DNA from: Hyphomonas polymorpha PS728
GTDB taxonomy: Bacteria; Pseudomonadota; Alphaproteobacteria; Caulobacterales; Hyphomonadaceae
Reading direction: 5' to 3'
DNA: 64,000 nucleotides
NCBI RefSeq assembly: GCF_000685315.1
Contig: NZ_ARYM01000005.1
Span: 1-64,000, forward strand
Part shown: one piece after another, positions 49,441-58,793 of the stretch
Layout: the number at the start of each line of letters is the position of its first letter
How positions within the stretch are numbered: position 1 is the first letter of the stretch
The notes under the pieces: generated by a model
Seen by the model: the letters and a program-made list of their open reading frames with translations, nothing else
Database searches by the model: none
Told to the model about the DNA's origin: nothing
Translations under genes and position numbers: made by a program

Positions 49441-50774
49441 GGGGCGGCCTCCTGTGGGCCGGAGGCGGGCCCGGAAAACAGATCCGGTTGCTCAGGCTCG
49501 CCGCGCGGATCGATCTCTGCGATGGCAAGGCTGGTGGCCGGGGATACGGAAAAGGGTTCGCGCGCCTGCGTGGGCACAGGCGGCGAAACGGCGGCGCGGG
49601 AGAGGCAAGCGATGGCCAAGCCCGCCAGCGCAAGGCCGGCAAACAGGAAGAGGCCGCCCCCACCTGGAATGATCTGGAGAAAGCCACCGGCAATCAGCGG
49701 GCCAATGACCGACCCAATACCCCAGACGACAAGGATGCCTGCCATCATCGACGTGATTTCCTCCGGGGCCGCACGATCTGCCGCATTCGCCACGGCAACA
49801 GCGTAGTAGCTGAGCGAGCCGGCGCCGAAGATGGCGGCGAGGAGGAGCGTGATCTGTGGAATATTGATGGCTGCGGTGATGAAGAGGAAGATAGCCGCAA
49901 CGGCCCCGATGCCGGCAGCCGCAGCGATGACGATGCGGCGATCAAACCTGTCGGAGACCAGACCGATCGGCCAGAGACCGATCATGGCGCCGGCAAGGAT
50001 CGCGCCATTGAGCTGCGCGGAGAAGGCGGCGGCATCTTCAGGCCGGATGGCGGCGGCGAAAACGGGGTACAGCTGGGCGACGGAATTATTGACCGCGCCC
50101 GCACAGAAGGCCGCGAAAACCGAGGCGGGCGCAAGGGAGAGCAATCGTCTGGGCCCGAATGGTTTGGCGGCGACGAGTTCGGGCTGCGTGCGATTGGTCG
50201 CCGCGACGGGCAGCAGCGCGGCGATGAACAATCCCGCCACCACCATGAAGGCGCCAAGACCCGCGAGCGCGGCAGCAACAAGAAAAGGCGCCGCGATGGC
50301 GCCGGTCTTGGAGACCATATGATAGAAGCCGAGAATGGCGCCGCGTTTCTGAGGCGGAGCGGCATTGGCGATCCAGCTTTCGCCCGCCGTGAGCATCCCC
50401 GCAGCCCCTGCTCCGGCCAGCGCCAGCAGCAGCGCCCAGCCGGCAATTTCACGCCCCGCAATTGGCAGGATCAACGCGGCCAGCGCGCAGATGCCCGCCA
50501 GGAGGGTGAAGGTGCGGATATGCCCGATGCGGCGAATTTCGTGGGGCGCAATCAGCGTTCCCCCCAAAAACCCGGCGGAATAGGCCGAGGCGACGAGGCC
50601 GATGCCCGCCCCGGCGACGCCGGCTGCAAGCAGTTTCAGCGACATCACCATGGCCAGCGCCGCCATGGCGCCCTGAAGCAGCGTCAGCGCGGCCACCAGA
50701 ACAAGGATGTTCCGGTAAGCCGCAAAGCTGCCGTGTCCCGACAGGACCAGCCCCGGCCTGCCGAGGAATTGCAT
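49437..50774 (-). CDS. MFS transporter of the ectoine operon
   Basis: A 445-residue major facilitator with 12 predicted helices, of the YcaD-like type (LLQGAMAALAMVMSLKLLAA, VASAYSAGFLGGTLIAPHEI, GESWIANAAPPQKRGAILGF). The C-terminal tail of about 60 residues is Pro/Glu-rich and cytoplasmic. The ATG at 50774 overlaps the aspartokinase stop as TGATG; a GTG one codon earlier is possible. Its place inside an ectoine operon suggests transport of an osmolyte or precursor, or release of ectoine on down-shock; not provable from sequence. Confidence 0.8.
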   Translation of the reverse strand: MQFLGRPGLVLSGHGSFAAYRNILVLVAALTLLQGAMAALAMVMSLKLLAAGVAGAGIGLVASAYSAGFLGGTLIAPHEIRRIGHIRTFTLLAGICALAALILPIAGREIAGWALLLALAGAGAAGMLTAGESWIANAAPPQKRGAILGFYHMVSKTGAIAAPFLVAAALAGLGAFMVVAGLFIAALLPVAATNRTQPELVAAKPFGPRRLLSLAPASVFAAFCAGAVNNSVAQLYPVFAAAIRPEDAAAFSAQLNGAILAGAMIGLWPIGLVSDRFDRRIVIAAAAGIGAVAAIFLFITAAINIPQITLLLAAIFGAGSLSYYAVAVANAADRAAPEEITSMMAGILVVWGIGSVIGPLIAGGFLQIIPGGGGLFLFAGLALAGLAIACLSRAAVSPPVPTQAREPFSVSPATSLAIAEIDPRGEPEQPDLFSGPASGPQEAAP

Positions 50775-52222
50775 CACGCCGCCGGGCGCAGCGGCGCGGC
50801 CGGCCTGACAGAAACGCCCGCCCGCTCCACAAGCGTCTCATGCAGCGCGCAGATGGCGGTGTCAAAATCCTCCTCCTGGATGACGGCCTGAATGTCCGTT
50901 TTCCGGGAGACCTGCTGCAAGCCGATGAGCGGCACGCCAGCGTCATGCAAGGAGGTGAGCGCCCGCGCCGTGATGCCGGGCACGTTTATGTCCGCGCCGA
51001 TGACGGAAACGATCGCCACGCGGCTGGTAGAGACGGCCGCCCCTGTGAGACGGGCTTCAATGTCAGCGGCGGCGCGCTTGAGGGCCTTGCGGCTGCCTTC
51101 GACATAGTGGGTGATCGTGTTGGCGTTGGAACATTTCGACACGATACGGATGGAATGACGGGTCAGCGCTTCCAGTACGGCCGCGTCATAGCCCTTCTCC
51201 CCCACCATATCCTGATCGAACACTTCCAGAGCGAACACGCCTTTGAGGCCAGTGACGATTTCCGCCCGCGGCTTCTCCGGCGCATAGTCTGCGCAGATGA
51301 CCGTGCCGCCATCCTTGGGATCGAAGGTGTTCTTCACCCGCAGGGGAATGCCCGCCTGACGCAGGATCTTGGCCGCTTTCGGATGGACTGCTTCCATACC
51401 CATGTTGGAAAGCTGGTCGGCCACGTCAAAATTCGTCAAGCCGATCTTGCAAACCTTGTCGCTGCCGACGAGGTTTGGATCAGCGCTGGAGAGGTGGAAC
51501 TCCTTGTGGATGATCGCTTCATCCGCGCCGATCAAGGCGGCAAGGCGGGAAAAGGTTACTTCCGTATACCCCCGGCCAAACTGGCGGACAAGACCGTCGC
51601 GGCAGCTAGCATAGCCAGTGACGATGGGCAGTTCTGTTTCCAAGTCAATCTTGTCGAGCGCGTCCTGCATCCGCTCTTCCATGGTGAGATTGCGCTCGTC
51701 CCGCCAGGCGGTGAGATCTACAGCCTTTGCATTTACACCATGCTTCTGAAGCAGAAGGGCCGTGTTGAACGCCGAATGCGCTTCCCCCAGTGAGGAGAGC
51801 ACTTCCTTCACGGTGGCGAGGTTTTCATCCAGCCGGAATTGGCCGTAGGAACAGAGACGGTGCAGATCAATCAGGCAGTTACGGACGTCTTCAATCCGTT
51901 CCCGCACGAAATTGTCCGCAACGGCCTGCTCGGGCTCGCCGCCGAACATTTCGGCGTTCTTCTCTTCCATGGCAGCGGCTACCGCGCCGAGCGCCTCGGT
52001 CCACGCCCATTTGTTGCCAGCGCCGGAGAACAGGCTGAACACGCCCGCCTCACCGGATTTTTTGTGTTCAAGCAGCCGGTTTGTCATGCCCGAATAGGCC
52101 GAGACGACGAAGATGCGGTTATAAAGCTCTGCGCCCTTGCGGCCACCGATCAGCACATTTTCCAGCACGGCCTGCGTATTGGAGATCGACGTGCCGCCGA
52201 TCTTTTCCACGGTACGTTTCAT
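50774..52222 (-). CDS. ask: aspartate kinase, ectoine-specific type
   Basis: A 482-residue aspartokinase, supplying aspartyl phosphate for aspartate semialdehyde, the ectoine precursor. Kinase motifs are VEKIGGTSISN at the N-terminus, FVVSAYSGMTNRLLEHKKSG and GYASCRDGLVRQFGRGYTEV. Two ACT domains follow (ALEVFDQDMVGEKGYDAAVL; VAIVSVIGADINVPGITARA). GGTS replaces the common KFGGTS, and the length fits the Ask_Ect group, which is thought to escape normal Lys/Thr feedback. Start follows GGGAGG. It lies one base after ectD. Confidence 0.92.
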   Translation of the reverse strand: MKRTVEKIGGTSISNTQAVLENVLIGGRKGAELYNRIFVVSAYSGMTNRLLEHKKSGEAGVFSLFSGAGNKWAWTEALGAVAAAMEEKNAEMFGGEPEQAVADNFVRERIEDVRNCLIDLHRLCSYGQFRLDENLATVKEVLSSLGEAHSAFNTALLLQKHGVNAKAVDLTAWRDERNLTMEERMQDALDKIDLETELPIVTGYASCRDGLVRQFGRGYTEVTFSRLAALIGADEAIIHKEFHLSSADPNLVGSDKVCKIGLTNFDVADQLSNMGMEAVHPKAAKILRQAGIPLRVKNTFDPKDGGTVICADYAPEKPRAEIVTGLKGVFALEVFDQDMVGEKGYDAAVLEALTRHSIRIVSKCSNANTITHYVEGSRKALKRAAADIEARLTGAAVSTSRVAIVSVIGADINVPGITARALTSLHDAGVPLIGLQQVSRKTDIQAVIQEEDFDTAICALHETLVERAGVSVRPAAPLRPAA

Positions 52223-52223
52223 G

Positions 52224-53168
52224 TTATCGGCCTCCCACGGGGAATGGCGGCAAGGTCTTCAGGGCTCGGATGGGCTCCTTGACCTGACGGTGGGCCACGA
52301 ATTCCGGACGCGGCTGTGTATTCCCGAACGGATCGCGCAGGCGGTTACTCCAAGCATTGAACACGAAGAAGGCATTGATGCGTTCATAGGGCGTGATGTT
52401 GCTGTTGGAGCCGTGCATTGTATTGCAGTCGAACACGACGACAGAGCCAGCCTTGGGCGCCGGGCCCTCGATACCGCCGAGCTTTGACAGACGGGCGAGA
52501 CTATCCCCATCAGGCACACCATATTCCTGTTTCTTCAGGGACTCGCGGTAATGCTCGTTCGGCGTTTCGCCCACGCAGGTCACATAATTCATATGGCTGC
52601 CCGGCATGAACATCGTCGGACCGGAATGGGGGTGATTGTCCGTCAGCATCACCGACATCGAGATCGCCCGCATGCGCGGCATACCGTCTTCCGTGTGCCA
52701 GGTTTCAAAATCCGAATGCCAGTAGAAATCCTTGCCGCGGAAGGCGGGCTTATAATTGATGCGCGATTGATGGATGTAGACATCATCGCCGAGGATAAAC
52801 TGGGCAAGACCTGACAATCGCTCGTCCGCCGCCAGACGCTCGAAGACGTCTGACTGGCGATGCGGCGCGAAGACAGAGCGCACGGCGTCTGCCCCCCCCA
52901 TTCCGCGTTCACTGATCCGGCTTTCGGGGATCAGGCCCCCACGCTCGCGCAGGGCGTTGGCTTCGCGCGTCAGGGCTTTCACCTCTTCGGGCGAAAAAAC
53001 GTCTTCCAGCACGACAAAGCCATCGCGCACGAACTGATCAATCAGCTCACGGTCTACCGGTGGCTCCTGCCCCGGCTGACCGTGCACCACGGGGTCGCGG
53101 CGCTCCAGCCATTCGGGCCGGGGTTTCTGGCGGGAAGGATATAGATCCTGTTCTGTGTCCGTCATCAT
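52224..53168 (-). CDS. ectD: ectoine hydroxylase
   Basis: A 314-residue Fe(II)/2-oxoglutarate dioxygenase converting ectoine to 5-hydroxyectoine. The EctD signature is complete: KDFYWHSDFETWHTEDGMPR with MRAISMSVMLTDN, giving the iron ligands His and Asp of WHSD, and the distal His in NTMHGSNSNITPYERINAFF. The ATG at 53168 (next to a second ATG) follows GGGAG; upstream sequence in the frame belongs to the ectC gap. Part of ectABCD-ask. Confidence 0.96.
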   Translation of the reverse strand: MMTDTEQDLYPSRQKPRPEWLERRDPVVHGQPGQEPPVDRELIDQFVRDGFVVLEDVFSPEEVKALTREANALRERGGLIPESRISERGMGGADAVRSVFAPHRQSDVFERLAADERLSGLAQFILGDDVYIHQSRINYKPAFRGKDFYWHSDFETWHTEDGMPRMRAISMSVMLTDNHPHSGPTMFMPGSHMNYVTCVGETPNEHYRESLKKQEYGVPDGDSLARLSKLGGIEGPAPKAGSVVVFDCNTMHGSNSNITPYERINAFFVFNAWSNRLRDPFGNTQPRPEFVAHRQVKEPIRALKTLPPFPVGGR

Positions 53169-53181
53169 GGAATATCTCCCT

Positions 53182-53589
53182 TCAGGCAGAGTTTTCGAGG
53201 GCGGCATCGGCAGGATAGGCGCCATCTGCGCCATGCACTTCCTTGCCTGTGACCGGCGGATTGAACACGCACGCCATCATCATCGGCGCGCCCGCATCAG
53301 CCCGCAGGATGTGCTTGTCGTTCTTGTTCAGGGCGTACATCACGCCGGGGCGAATGGTGTGCGTCTCGCCGGTTGCAATGTCGGTGATCGACCCTGTGCC
53401 TTCCATGCAGAACACGCTCTCAAGATGGTTCTTGTAGTGCATGTGGAGCTCGGCACCGGCATGGATGGTGGTGATGTGGAAGGAAAATCCCATACCATCA
53501 TCTTTCAACAGCAGGCGGACGGAAGACCAGCCATCGCTGTCGACGCGGCGTTCTGTGAGGATTTCCTTTGCGAGGTCTCTTACAATCAT
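53182..53589 (-). CDS. ectC: L-ectoine synthase
   Basis: A 135-residue cupin that cyclises N-gamma-acetyldiaminobutyrate to ectoine. Recognised by [40 protein letters not shown] with [20 protein letters not shown], and [15 protein letters not shown]. The metal-binding Glu, Tyr and His (E-x-V-F-C region, Y of MYALNKND, H of KNDKH) are present. GGAGAC precedes the ATG; 11 bases after ectB. Confidence 0.96.
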   Translation of the reverse strand: MIVRDLAKEILTERRVDSDGWSSVRLLLKDDGMGFSFHITTIHAGAELHMHYKNHLESVFCMEGTGSITDIATGETHTIRPGVMYALNKNDKHILRADAGAPMMMACVFNPPVTGKEVHGADGAYPADAALENSA

Positions 53590-53600
53590 TTTTGTCTCCT

Positions 53601-54896
53601 TCAGGCTGCGGATTTCTGCTGACGCGCATTCACTGCGCGCACGGCATCCGCGAGAATTTTGAGGCCGGCATCGAGTTGCGCATCACTGATGGTGAGGGGC
53701 GCCAGCACCTTGACCACCTCATCCCGGCTGCCGCTGGTCTCAATGATGAGGCCATTGGCAAAGCAGGCCGCGCAGATTTCTGCGGCAACTTCGCCGCTTT
53801 CCATCTCGATGCCCGACATCATGCCCCGGCCCTTGAGATGGCCGGCAAACGGCGCCGATGCAGCAATTTTTTCCAGCCCTGCGCGCAGACGCGCTGCCTT
53901 GCGGGCCGTTTCCTTCTCGAAAGCGTCATCGGCCCAGAAGAGCTCCAGCGCTTTGGTGGCCGTCACGAAGGCGTGGTTGTTGCCCCGGAAGGTGCCGTTA
54001 TGTTCGCCCGGCTTCCATTGGTCATGCTGGGGACGGATGAGTGTCAGCGCCATCGGCAAGCCAAGCCCGGAAAGGGATTTGGCCAGAGTCACGATGTCCG
54101 GCGTGACGCCCGCCTTCTCGAAACTGAAGAAGCCGCCCGTACGGCCAATGCCGGCCTGGATGTCATCGATGATGAAGAGCGCGCCATGCTTGCGGGCGAT
54201 CTTCTCGATCTTCCGCAGCCAGGCATCCGAGGCGACATTCAGCCCACCTTCGCCCTGCACCGTTTCCACGATGATGGCTGCTGGCTTGTCCAGACCCGAA
54301 GAGGGGTCCGACAGCCGCCGGTCCAGCTGTTCCGCCGTATCGGTGTCTTGGCCGAAATAGCCGTCATAGGCTTCGTGCGTTACGCCGGTTAGCGGGACGC
54401 CCGCTCCGCCGCGCTTGCCGGAATTACCGGTGGCGGCCAGCGCGCCCAGCGTCATACCATGGAAGCCATTGGTGAAGGCGATCACATTCGTCCGCCCCGT
54501 GACTTTCCGTGCCGTCTTCAGCGCCGCCTCAACGGCGTTGGCACCGGTCGGCCCCGGAAACAGCGCGCGATAGTCCATACCGCGAGGCTTCAGAATGCAG
54601 CGCTCGAAAGTCTCAAGGAAGCGCGCCTTTGCGCGGGTATGCATGTCGAGACCGTGGGCCACGCCATCCGCCTCGATATAATCGAGCAGCGCACGCTTCA
54701 GTTCCGGATGGTTGTGCCCGTAGTTCAACGTGGAGCAGCCAGCCAGAAAATCGATATAGCGGGTGTCATCTTCGGCGATCAATTCTGCGCCACGCGCAGA
54801 GCGGAACACCGCCGGGAATGAGCGGCAATAGCTGCGCACGCGGGACTCGCGGCGTTCAAAAATATTCGAGGGTGCAGATGCATGTTCATAGGCCAT
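53601..54896 (-). CDS. ectB: L-2,4-diaminobutyrate transaminase
   Basis: A 431-residue PLP-dependent class III aminotransferase making diaminobutyrate from aspartate semialdehyde and glutamate. Seen: [89 protein letters not shown] and the PLP Lys in [20 protein letters not shown] is the ribosome-binding site. Second gene of the operon. Confidence 0.96.
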   Translation of the reverse strand: MAYEHASAPSNIFERRESRVRSYCRSFPAVFRSARGAELIAEDDTRYIDFLAGCSTLNYGHNHPELKRALLDYIEADGVAHGLDMHTRAKARFLETFERCILKPRGMDYRALFPGPTGANAVEAALKTARKVTGRTNVIAFTNGFHGMTLGALAATGNSGKRGGAGVPLTGVTHEAYDGYFGQDTDTAEQLDRRLSDPSSGLDKPAAIIVETVQGEGGLNVASDAWLRKIEKIARKHGALFIIDDIQAGIGRTGGFFSFEKAGVTPDIVTLAKSLSGLGLPMALTLIRPQHDQWKPGEHNGTFRGNNHAFVTATKALELFWADDAFEKETARKAARLRAGLEKIAASAPFAGHLKGRGMMSGIEMESGEVAAEICAACFANGLIIETSGSRDEVVKVLAPLTISDAQLDAGLKILADAVRAVNARQQKSAA

Positions 54897-54937
54897 TGAT
54901 GGCTCCTTTTTGCTCTGATTTGACAGGGGGCTGACGG

Positions 54938-55504
54938 TCAGCCCGAAGCCTTCGGTGCCTGGAATGGGCCAATGGTGACGAGAAATTCGGTATCGTGCTG
55001 GCCAGCGAAGTGCCGGTTACGATCGAACCAGGGCTCTTCTCGCAGCGGCGCCGACAGCCAGCCCGCGACGCTGCGGAACAATCCCCAGGAGGCCTCATTG
55101 GCGCGCGTGATGGAGGTTTCGATCTGCGAGACGCCCGCCTGCGCGCGGCGGGAGAGAATGTCCGCCAGCATCCGGCGGGGCAGCTGTTGACCGCGGGCAT
55201 CCGCGTGTACAGCGACCTGCCAGAGGAAGTAGGTGTGATCCTTGCCGGGCGGGCGATGGCCGGAAATCCAGCCCACAACTTTGCCATTCAGGCGCGCAAC
55301 AGCGGAAGATGCAGCAAAGTGGGTACACTGGATCAGGTTCGCATAAAGCGAATTGGTGTCGAGTGGCGGACAGGCGGCAATCAGCGCATGAATTTCAGCC
55401 GCATCTTCCGGCACCGGTGATCCGATCTGGATCACGGCACCTGCGGTCTGACTTCGGTCCGGGACGGAATCATTTCCATCCATTGTGGTGGCCTCATCGG
55501 GCAT
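54938..55504 (-). CDS. ectA: L-2,4-diaminobutyrate N-acetyltransferase
   Basis: A 188-residue GNAT that acetylates diaminobutyrate. The EctA core is clear: ACPPLDTNSLYANLIQCTHF, VARLNGKVVGWISGHRPPGK with TYFLWQVAV, SQIETSITRANEASWGLFRS. Start at ATG 55504 follows GGGAGCC at good spacing; the ATG four codons earlier lacks a site. First gene of the operon; it is divergent from the MarR-type regulator gene. Confidence 0.95.
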   Translation of the reverse strand: MPDEATTMDGNDSVPDRSQTAGAVIQIGSPVPEDAAEIHALIAACPPLDTNSLYANLIQCTHFAASSAVARLNGKVVGWISGHRPPGKDHTYFLWQVAVHADARGQQLPRRMLADILSRRAQAGVSQIETSITRANEASWGLFRSVAGWLSAPLREEPWFDRNRHFAGQHDTEFLVTIGPFQAPKASG

Positions 55505-55688
55505 GACGGCTCCCATTGGTTTATTATTTTGTTCGTCAAATTATTATCCTGACAGGAATGTCAACCCTGAAGCCCGCGATTGGTTGCATTGTTAACGAGC
55601 ATAATCGCTGGAAATGACAGGGTATCTGGCAGATATTTAGATGTGCAAATTATTTGTTGATCAATGGAATTGACTTAGATTGAACCTC
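55505..55688. promoter_or_regulatory. divergent ectA/ectR control region
   Basis: An AT-rich 184-base gap in otherwise GC-rich DNA. CAAATTATT is repeated at 55537-55545 (before ectA) and 55646-55654 (before ectR). TGACA-GGAA-TGTCA at 55550-55563 is a perfect short palindrome, and TTGATCAA lies at 55657-55664. These are candidate EctR operators; core promoters could not be fixed. Confidence 0.55.
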
Positions 55689-56219
55689 ATGATCGCCGCA
55701 GATGACTCCCTCGAATCGACCCATCCCGCCTCCGAAATGGCGCTGATTTCCCTCCGCCGGATTCTCAAGGCTGTGGAGGCACAATCACGCTCCCTCGCGC
55801 GCGACACCAGCCTTACCCCCTCCCAGCTGGTTGTGCTGAAAGAACTGGCGCAGCGAGATGGCGCGCAGCCGGGCGAACTCGCCCGGGCGGCGGGACTGAA
55901 ACAGGCGACCATCTCCATCCTGCTCGACAAGCTTCAGGCACGCGGTCTTGTTCTGCGCAATCGGGGAGATGCCGACCGCCGCACCGTAAGAGTCCAGATC
56001 ACGCCAGAAGGCCGCCTGGTTCTGAAGGCGGCGCCGGATCTTCTGCAGGCGGAGTTTGGCACACGGTTTGCGCAGCTGCCCGATTGGGAACAGGCTTATG
56101 TCAACGCGGCGCTGACGCGGCTTGTCTCATTGCTTGACGCCGCTGACATTGACGCCTCCCCCGTTCTGGATGTGGGCCCGGTGACAGATCTGCCCGCCGG
56201 CCCGGCTGAGCCGCGCTGA
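55689..56219 (+). CDS. ectR: MarR family regulator, EctR-like
   Basis: A 176-residue winged-helix regulator, divergent from ectA. HTH and wing are at about 45-100 (TPSQLVVLKELAQRDGAQPG, ELARAAGLKQATISILLDKL, LRNRGDADRRTVRVQITPEG). MarR proteins divergent from or preceding ectABC (EctR1) repress the operon at low salt. ATG 55689 is preferred over a TTG three codons earlier. The C-terminal 25 residues are acidic and Pro-rich. Confidence 0.88.
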   Translation: MIAADDSLESTHPASEMALISLRRILKAVEAQSRSLARDTSLTPSQLVVLKELAQRDGAQPGELARAAGLKQATISILLDKLQARGLVLRNRGDADRRTVRVQITPEGRLVLKAAPDLLQAEFGTRFAQLPDWEQAYVNAALTRLVSLLDAADIDASPVLDVGPVTDLPAGPAEPR

Positions 56220-56267
56220 CCCGATCAGCCCGTCTGTAACAAGCGCGGCTGGCTTCTGCTTACGCGG

Positions 56268-57215
56268 TTACTTTCCGCGCAAGCGATCCCTGAAGTCGCG
56301 CTTGGCTGTTTCCAGATTGCTGTTGAGCTGACTGCGCAGGCCTGTTCGCAGGCTCTCCAGTTTGCGGGCCCGGGCTTCGAGCAGTTCGGATGACACACCC
56401 ACGCCTTTCATGGACTCGGTGAGACTTGGTCCCATCAGGGTGAACCCTTTCGCATCCTCGATAGCACCGATCGTCCAGAAATCTTCTTCCATCGACCAGG
56501 CATCCATCGTTTCGAACGGGATCCAGCAATAGCCCTGCTCTGCCCAACCAGCGCTCCAGCTATTGCGGACGAGATAGGCGCGCTCATTCATGTCGTAGCC
56601 GACGATGAGCATCGCATGGCCTGATGGCGGACGCTGAGGCACCACCTGGTCCGGGCGCGGCATACGGCCACTTTTTGCGGCAGCATCGTAGTATTCCCCC
56701 GGCACAAAGATGCCGAACACGATGGGCAGACCATGCGCCAAGGCGGTGAGCGCGGGGACGCCGCGCGGCGTGCGGGCATATTGGACCGCTTCATAGTTGC
56801 GGGCGTTCTGATAGCAGGTTTCCGGCGGCAGGGCCGTAACCATCGTTTCATTGAAGGGCCAGAGCGCCGCCTCGCACGCGCCATAAGCCAGCACGGCGGC
56901 CATGCCATGATGAATGAAGCTGCCCTGGTCAAGATGTGTCGAGTCCGACAGCTTCCGGGCATTGTAGTAGACGAACAGGCGGGAAAGATCCGTCAGTGAA
57001 CGGCCGGCTTTGAGATGGTGATATTCCAGCGCGCCGATAACGGCATTGGCAACGCAGGAGTTCGTCTGCAGCTGATTTTCGACCGGCGAGCAATGGACGC
57101 GCAGGTCAACCCGGTCCGGCAGGCGGACGGTGGGCGCGGCGAGGGTCGGCGCGGCAGACGGCTTGGGCTCGAAGCGGCAGCCATTGAGGCTGAAACCAGA
57201 CCAGTTACCAGACAT
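56268..57215 (-). CDS. papain-like (C1A) cysteine protease with C-terminal coiled coil
   Basis: A 315-residue protease from ATG 57215 (GGAGA upstream). The papain triad is complete: oxyanion Gln48 and nucleophile Cys54 in VENQLQTNSCVANAVIGALE, His in PPSGHAMLIVGYDMNERAYL, and Asn in VRNSWSAGWAEQGYCWIPFE. No signal peptide or inhibitor-type prodomain is seen, so it is probably cytoplasmic and active as made. The last 45 residues are a charged helix (ELLEARARKLESLRTGLRSQ). It is the last gene of the SPFH/FHA/kinase operon, 90 bases after the kinase, suggesting a protease effector under kinase control (inference). Confidence 0.85.
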   Translation of the reverse strand: MSGNWSGFSLNGCRFEPKPSAAPTLAAPTVRLPDRVDLRVHCSPVENQLQTNSCVANAVIGALEYHHLKAGRSLTDLSRLFVYYNARKLSDSTHLDQGSFIHHGMAAVLAYGACEAALWPFNETMVTALPPETCYQNARNYEAVQYARTPRGVPALTALAHGLPIVFGIFVPGEYYDAAAKSGRMPRPDQVVPQRPPSGHAMLIVGYDMNERAYLVRNSWSAGWAEQGYCWIPFETMDAWSMEEDFWTIGAIEDAKGFTLMGPSLTESMKGVGVSSELLEARARKLESLRTGLRSQLNSNLETAKRDFRDRLRGK

Positions 57216-57305
57216 TGGACTTCTCCGTTCAGGATTTGAGTGGCTAGGCAAAGGGGTAGCGCTGACGGCAACCCCGGCTTTCAGTGTGCAGAGTTGCGAT
57301 GATCA

Positions 57306-58784
57306 TCAGGGGCATGGCGCGCCCGGAGGGTGATTTACGTGGATCTGGCCCTGCGCGGCGAACGAGCCGGACATGTCATAGGTCTGGTAGCTGATGTGGC
57401 AGCCCTGATCCCAATGCATCCGCCCTTGATAGTTCAACCCGGCCCCTGGCGCGCTGAGCGTGAAGTCCCCGGCTGTGCCGTTCAGCTTGCCAGTGATCTG
57501 GAGGTTGTAGCCATAACTGCTCTGGCCGGTTCCGGAGAAGGCACCGTTGCCGGAAACGCTGACATTGTAGATGTTTCCGGCGCCATCGTCCCAGCGGCCA
57601 CTGAGGCTGGCATAGGGAGAGTTGGCGCCGCCTTCGCCGCCATTCCCACCGCCGCCATTTTCATTTCCAATTGCGCCCGCGACTGCGATCAGCAGGAACA
57701 GGGCGAAGGCCGCCGCGCTGCTGATACCGATCCATTTGAACATACCGCCGCTTCCGCCCGTTACCGGCGTTCGTTCGGGTTTAGTTTCCGGGACATAGGC
57801 CGGGCCCACATTGACCGCATCGACAAGCTGCTTGCGGTATTCTTTTGCCGTTTGCGGACGATTTGCCGGGCGGTTGGAAAGGCCGCGCTCGATCAGCGCG
57901 TCGATGGTCTTGGGCACATCTGACCGCCCGCCCGATGGCGGCTGCCAATGTCCCTGGGGCAGAACATCCACGAGCAGTTCGTAGAAGATCACCGACAGGG
58001 AATAGATGTCGGCGGAAGGCCCGGCACTATCAGCAGCGGTGACTTGTTCAGGCGCCATATAGCGCGGGGTTCCAAGGCCAGTTCCGGTGCCCGAGTCCAT
58101 GGCGCCGGATGTTGCGCGGGCAATCCCGAAATCCAGAATTTTCAACGGTGAGGCGGCCTCGGCCGGCTCGTCAATGAGCATGATGTTTTCAGGCTTCAGA
58201 TCCCGGTGCACCACACCTGCGCCATGCGCCGCGGCAAGACCATCAAGCACCTCTGCGATGATGCGTGCAGCGACCCGCAGCGGTATGTCCTGACGCTGAC
58301 GGATCTTGTCCCGGTGCCAGTCGCGCAGGGACTGCCCTTTGATGAACTCCATGGATACAAAGGGTTGCCCTTCTGTCTCGCCCACATCGTAGACCGCCAC
58401 GATATTGTGATGGCGAATATCCCGCGCGGTGATGCCTTCCGAGATCAAGCGCTTGATGGCCCCCTGCCCGGCGAGGCGATCAGGCCGGATGAGCTTCAGC
58501 GCAACTGCCTTGTCGGCCAACTTGTCATGCGCGCGATAGACGACACCCATTCCGCCCTTCCCGACGATACTCTCGATGATGTACCGCCCGGAAAATTCCG
58601 TACCGGGAGAAAGATCGCGCATGCCTTCGCGCTCAGTGGGGCGCGCCTGGGATGGATCCATCGTTTCCAGGCCGCCAATGGTCATCAGCGCCTCAAGGCT
58701 GCTCCCCTGCTGATCGGCGCCGCACTCCGGGCAGAACCGGTCACCGGAATTGAGTTGCGCGCCGCAATTTCTGCATTTTGTCAT
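57306..58784 (-). CDS. zinc-ribbon Ser/Thr protein kinase with membrane anchor and outer sensor
   Basis: A 492-residue PknB-like kinase. The N-terminal zinc ribbon has Cys4, Cys7, Cys18 and Cys21 (CRNCGAQLNSGDRFCPECG). The kinase domain (about 65-325) has a Gly loop VGKGGMGVVY, Lys97 in VALKLIR, catalytic HRDLKPEN at 193-200, DFG at 218-220 and APEQ in the activation segment, so it should be active. One membrane helix is at 351-373, after which a Gly-rich linker leads to a beta-rich extracytoplasmic domain of about 100 residues (SGRWDDGAGNIYNVSVSGNG) with two Cys. Nine bases after the FHA gene; the FHA protein is a natural phospho-partner. Confidence 0.9.
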   Translation of the reverse strand: MTKCRNCGAQLNSGDRFCPECGADQQGSSLEALMTIGGLETMDPSQARPTEREGMRDLSPGTEFSGRYIIESIVGKGGMGVVYRAHDKLADKAVALKLIRPDRLAGQGAIKRLISEGITARDIRHHNIVAVYDVGETEGQPFVSMEFIKGQSLRDWHRDKIRQRQDIPLRVAARIIAEVLDGLAAAHGAGVVHRDLKPENIMLIDEPAEAASPLKILDFGIARATSGAMDSGTGTGLGTPRYMAPEQVTAADSAGPSADIYSLSVIFYELLVDVLPQGHWQPPSGGRSDVPKTIDALIERGLSNRPANRPQTAKEYRKQLVDAVNVGPAYVPETKPERTPVTGGSGGMFKWIGISSAAAFALFLLIAVAGAIGNENGGGGNGGEGGANSPYASLSGRWDDGAGNIYNVSVSGNGAFSGTGQSSYGYNLQITGKLNGTAGDFTLSAPGAGLNYQGRMHWDQGCHISYQTYDMSGSFAAQGQIHVNHPPGAPCP

Positions 58785-58793
58785 GGGGTGCCC

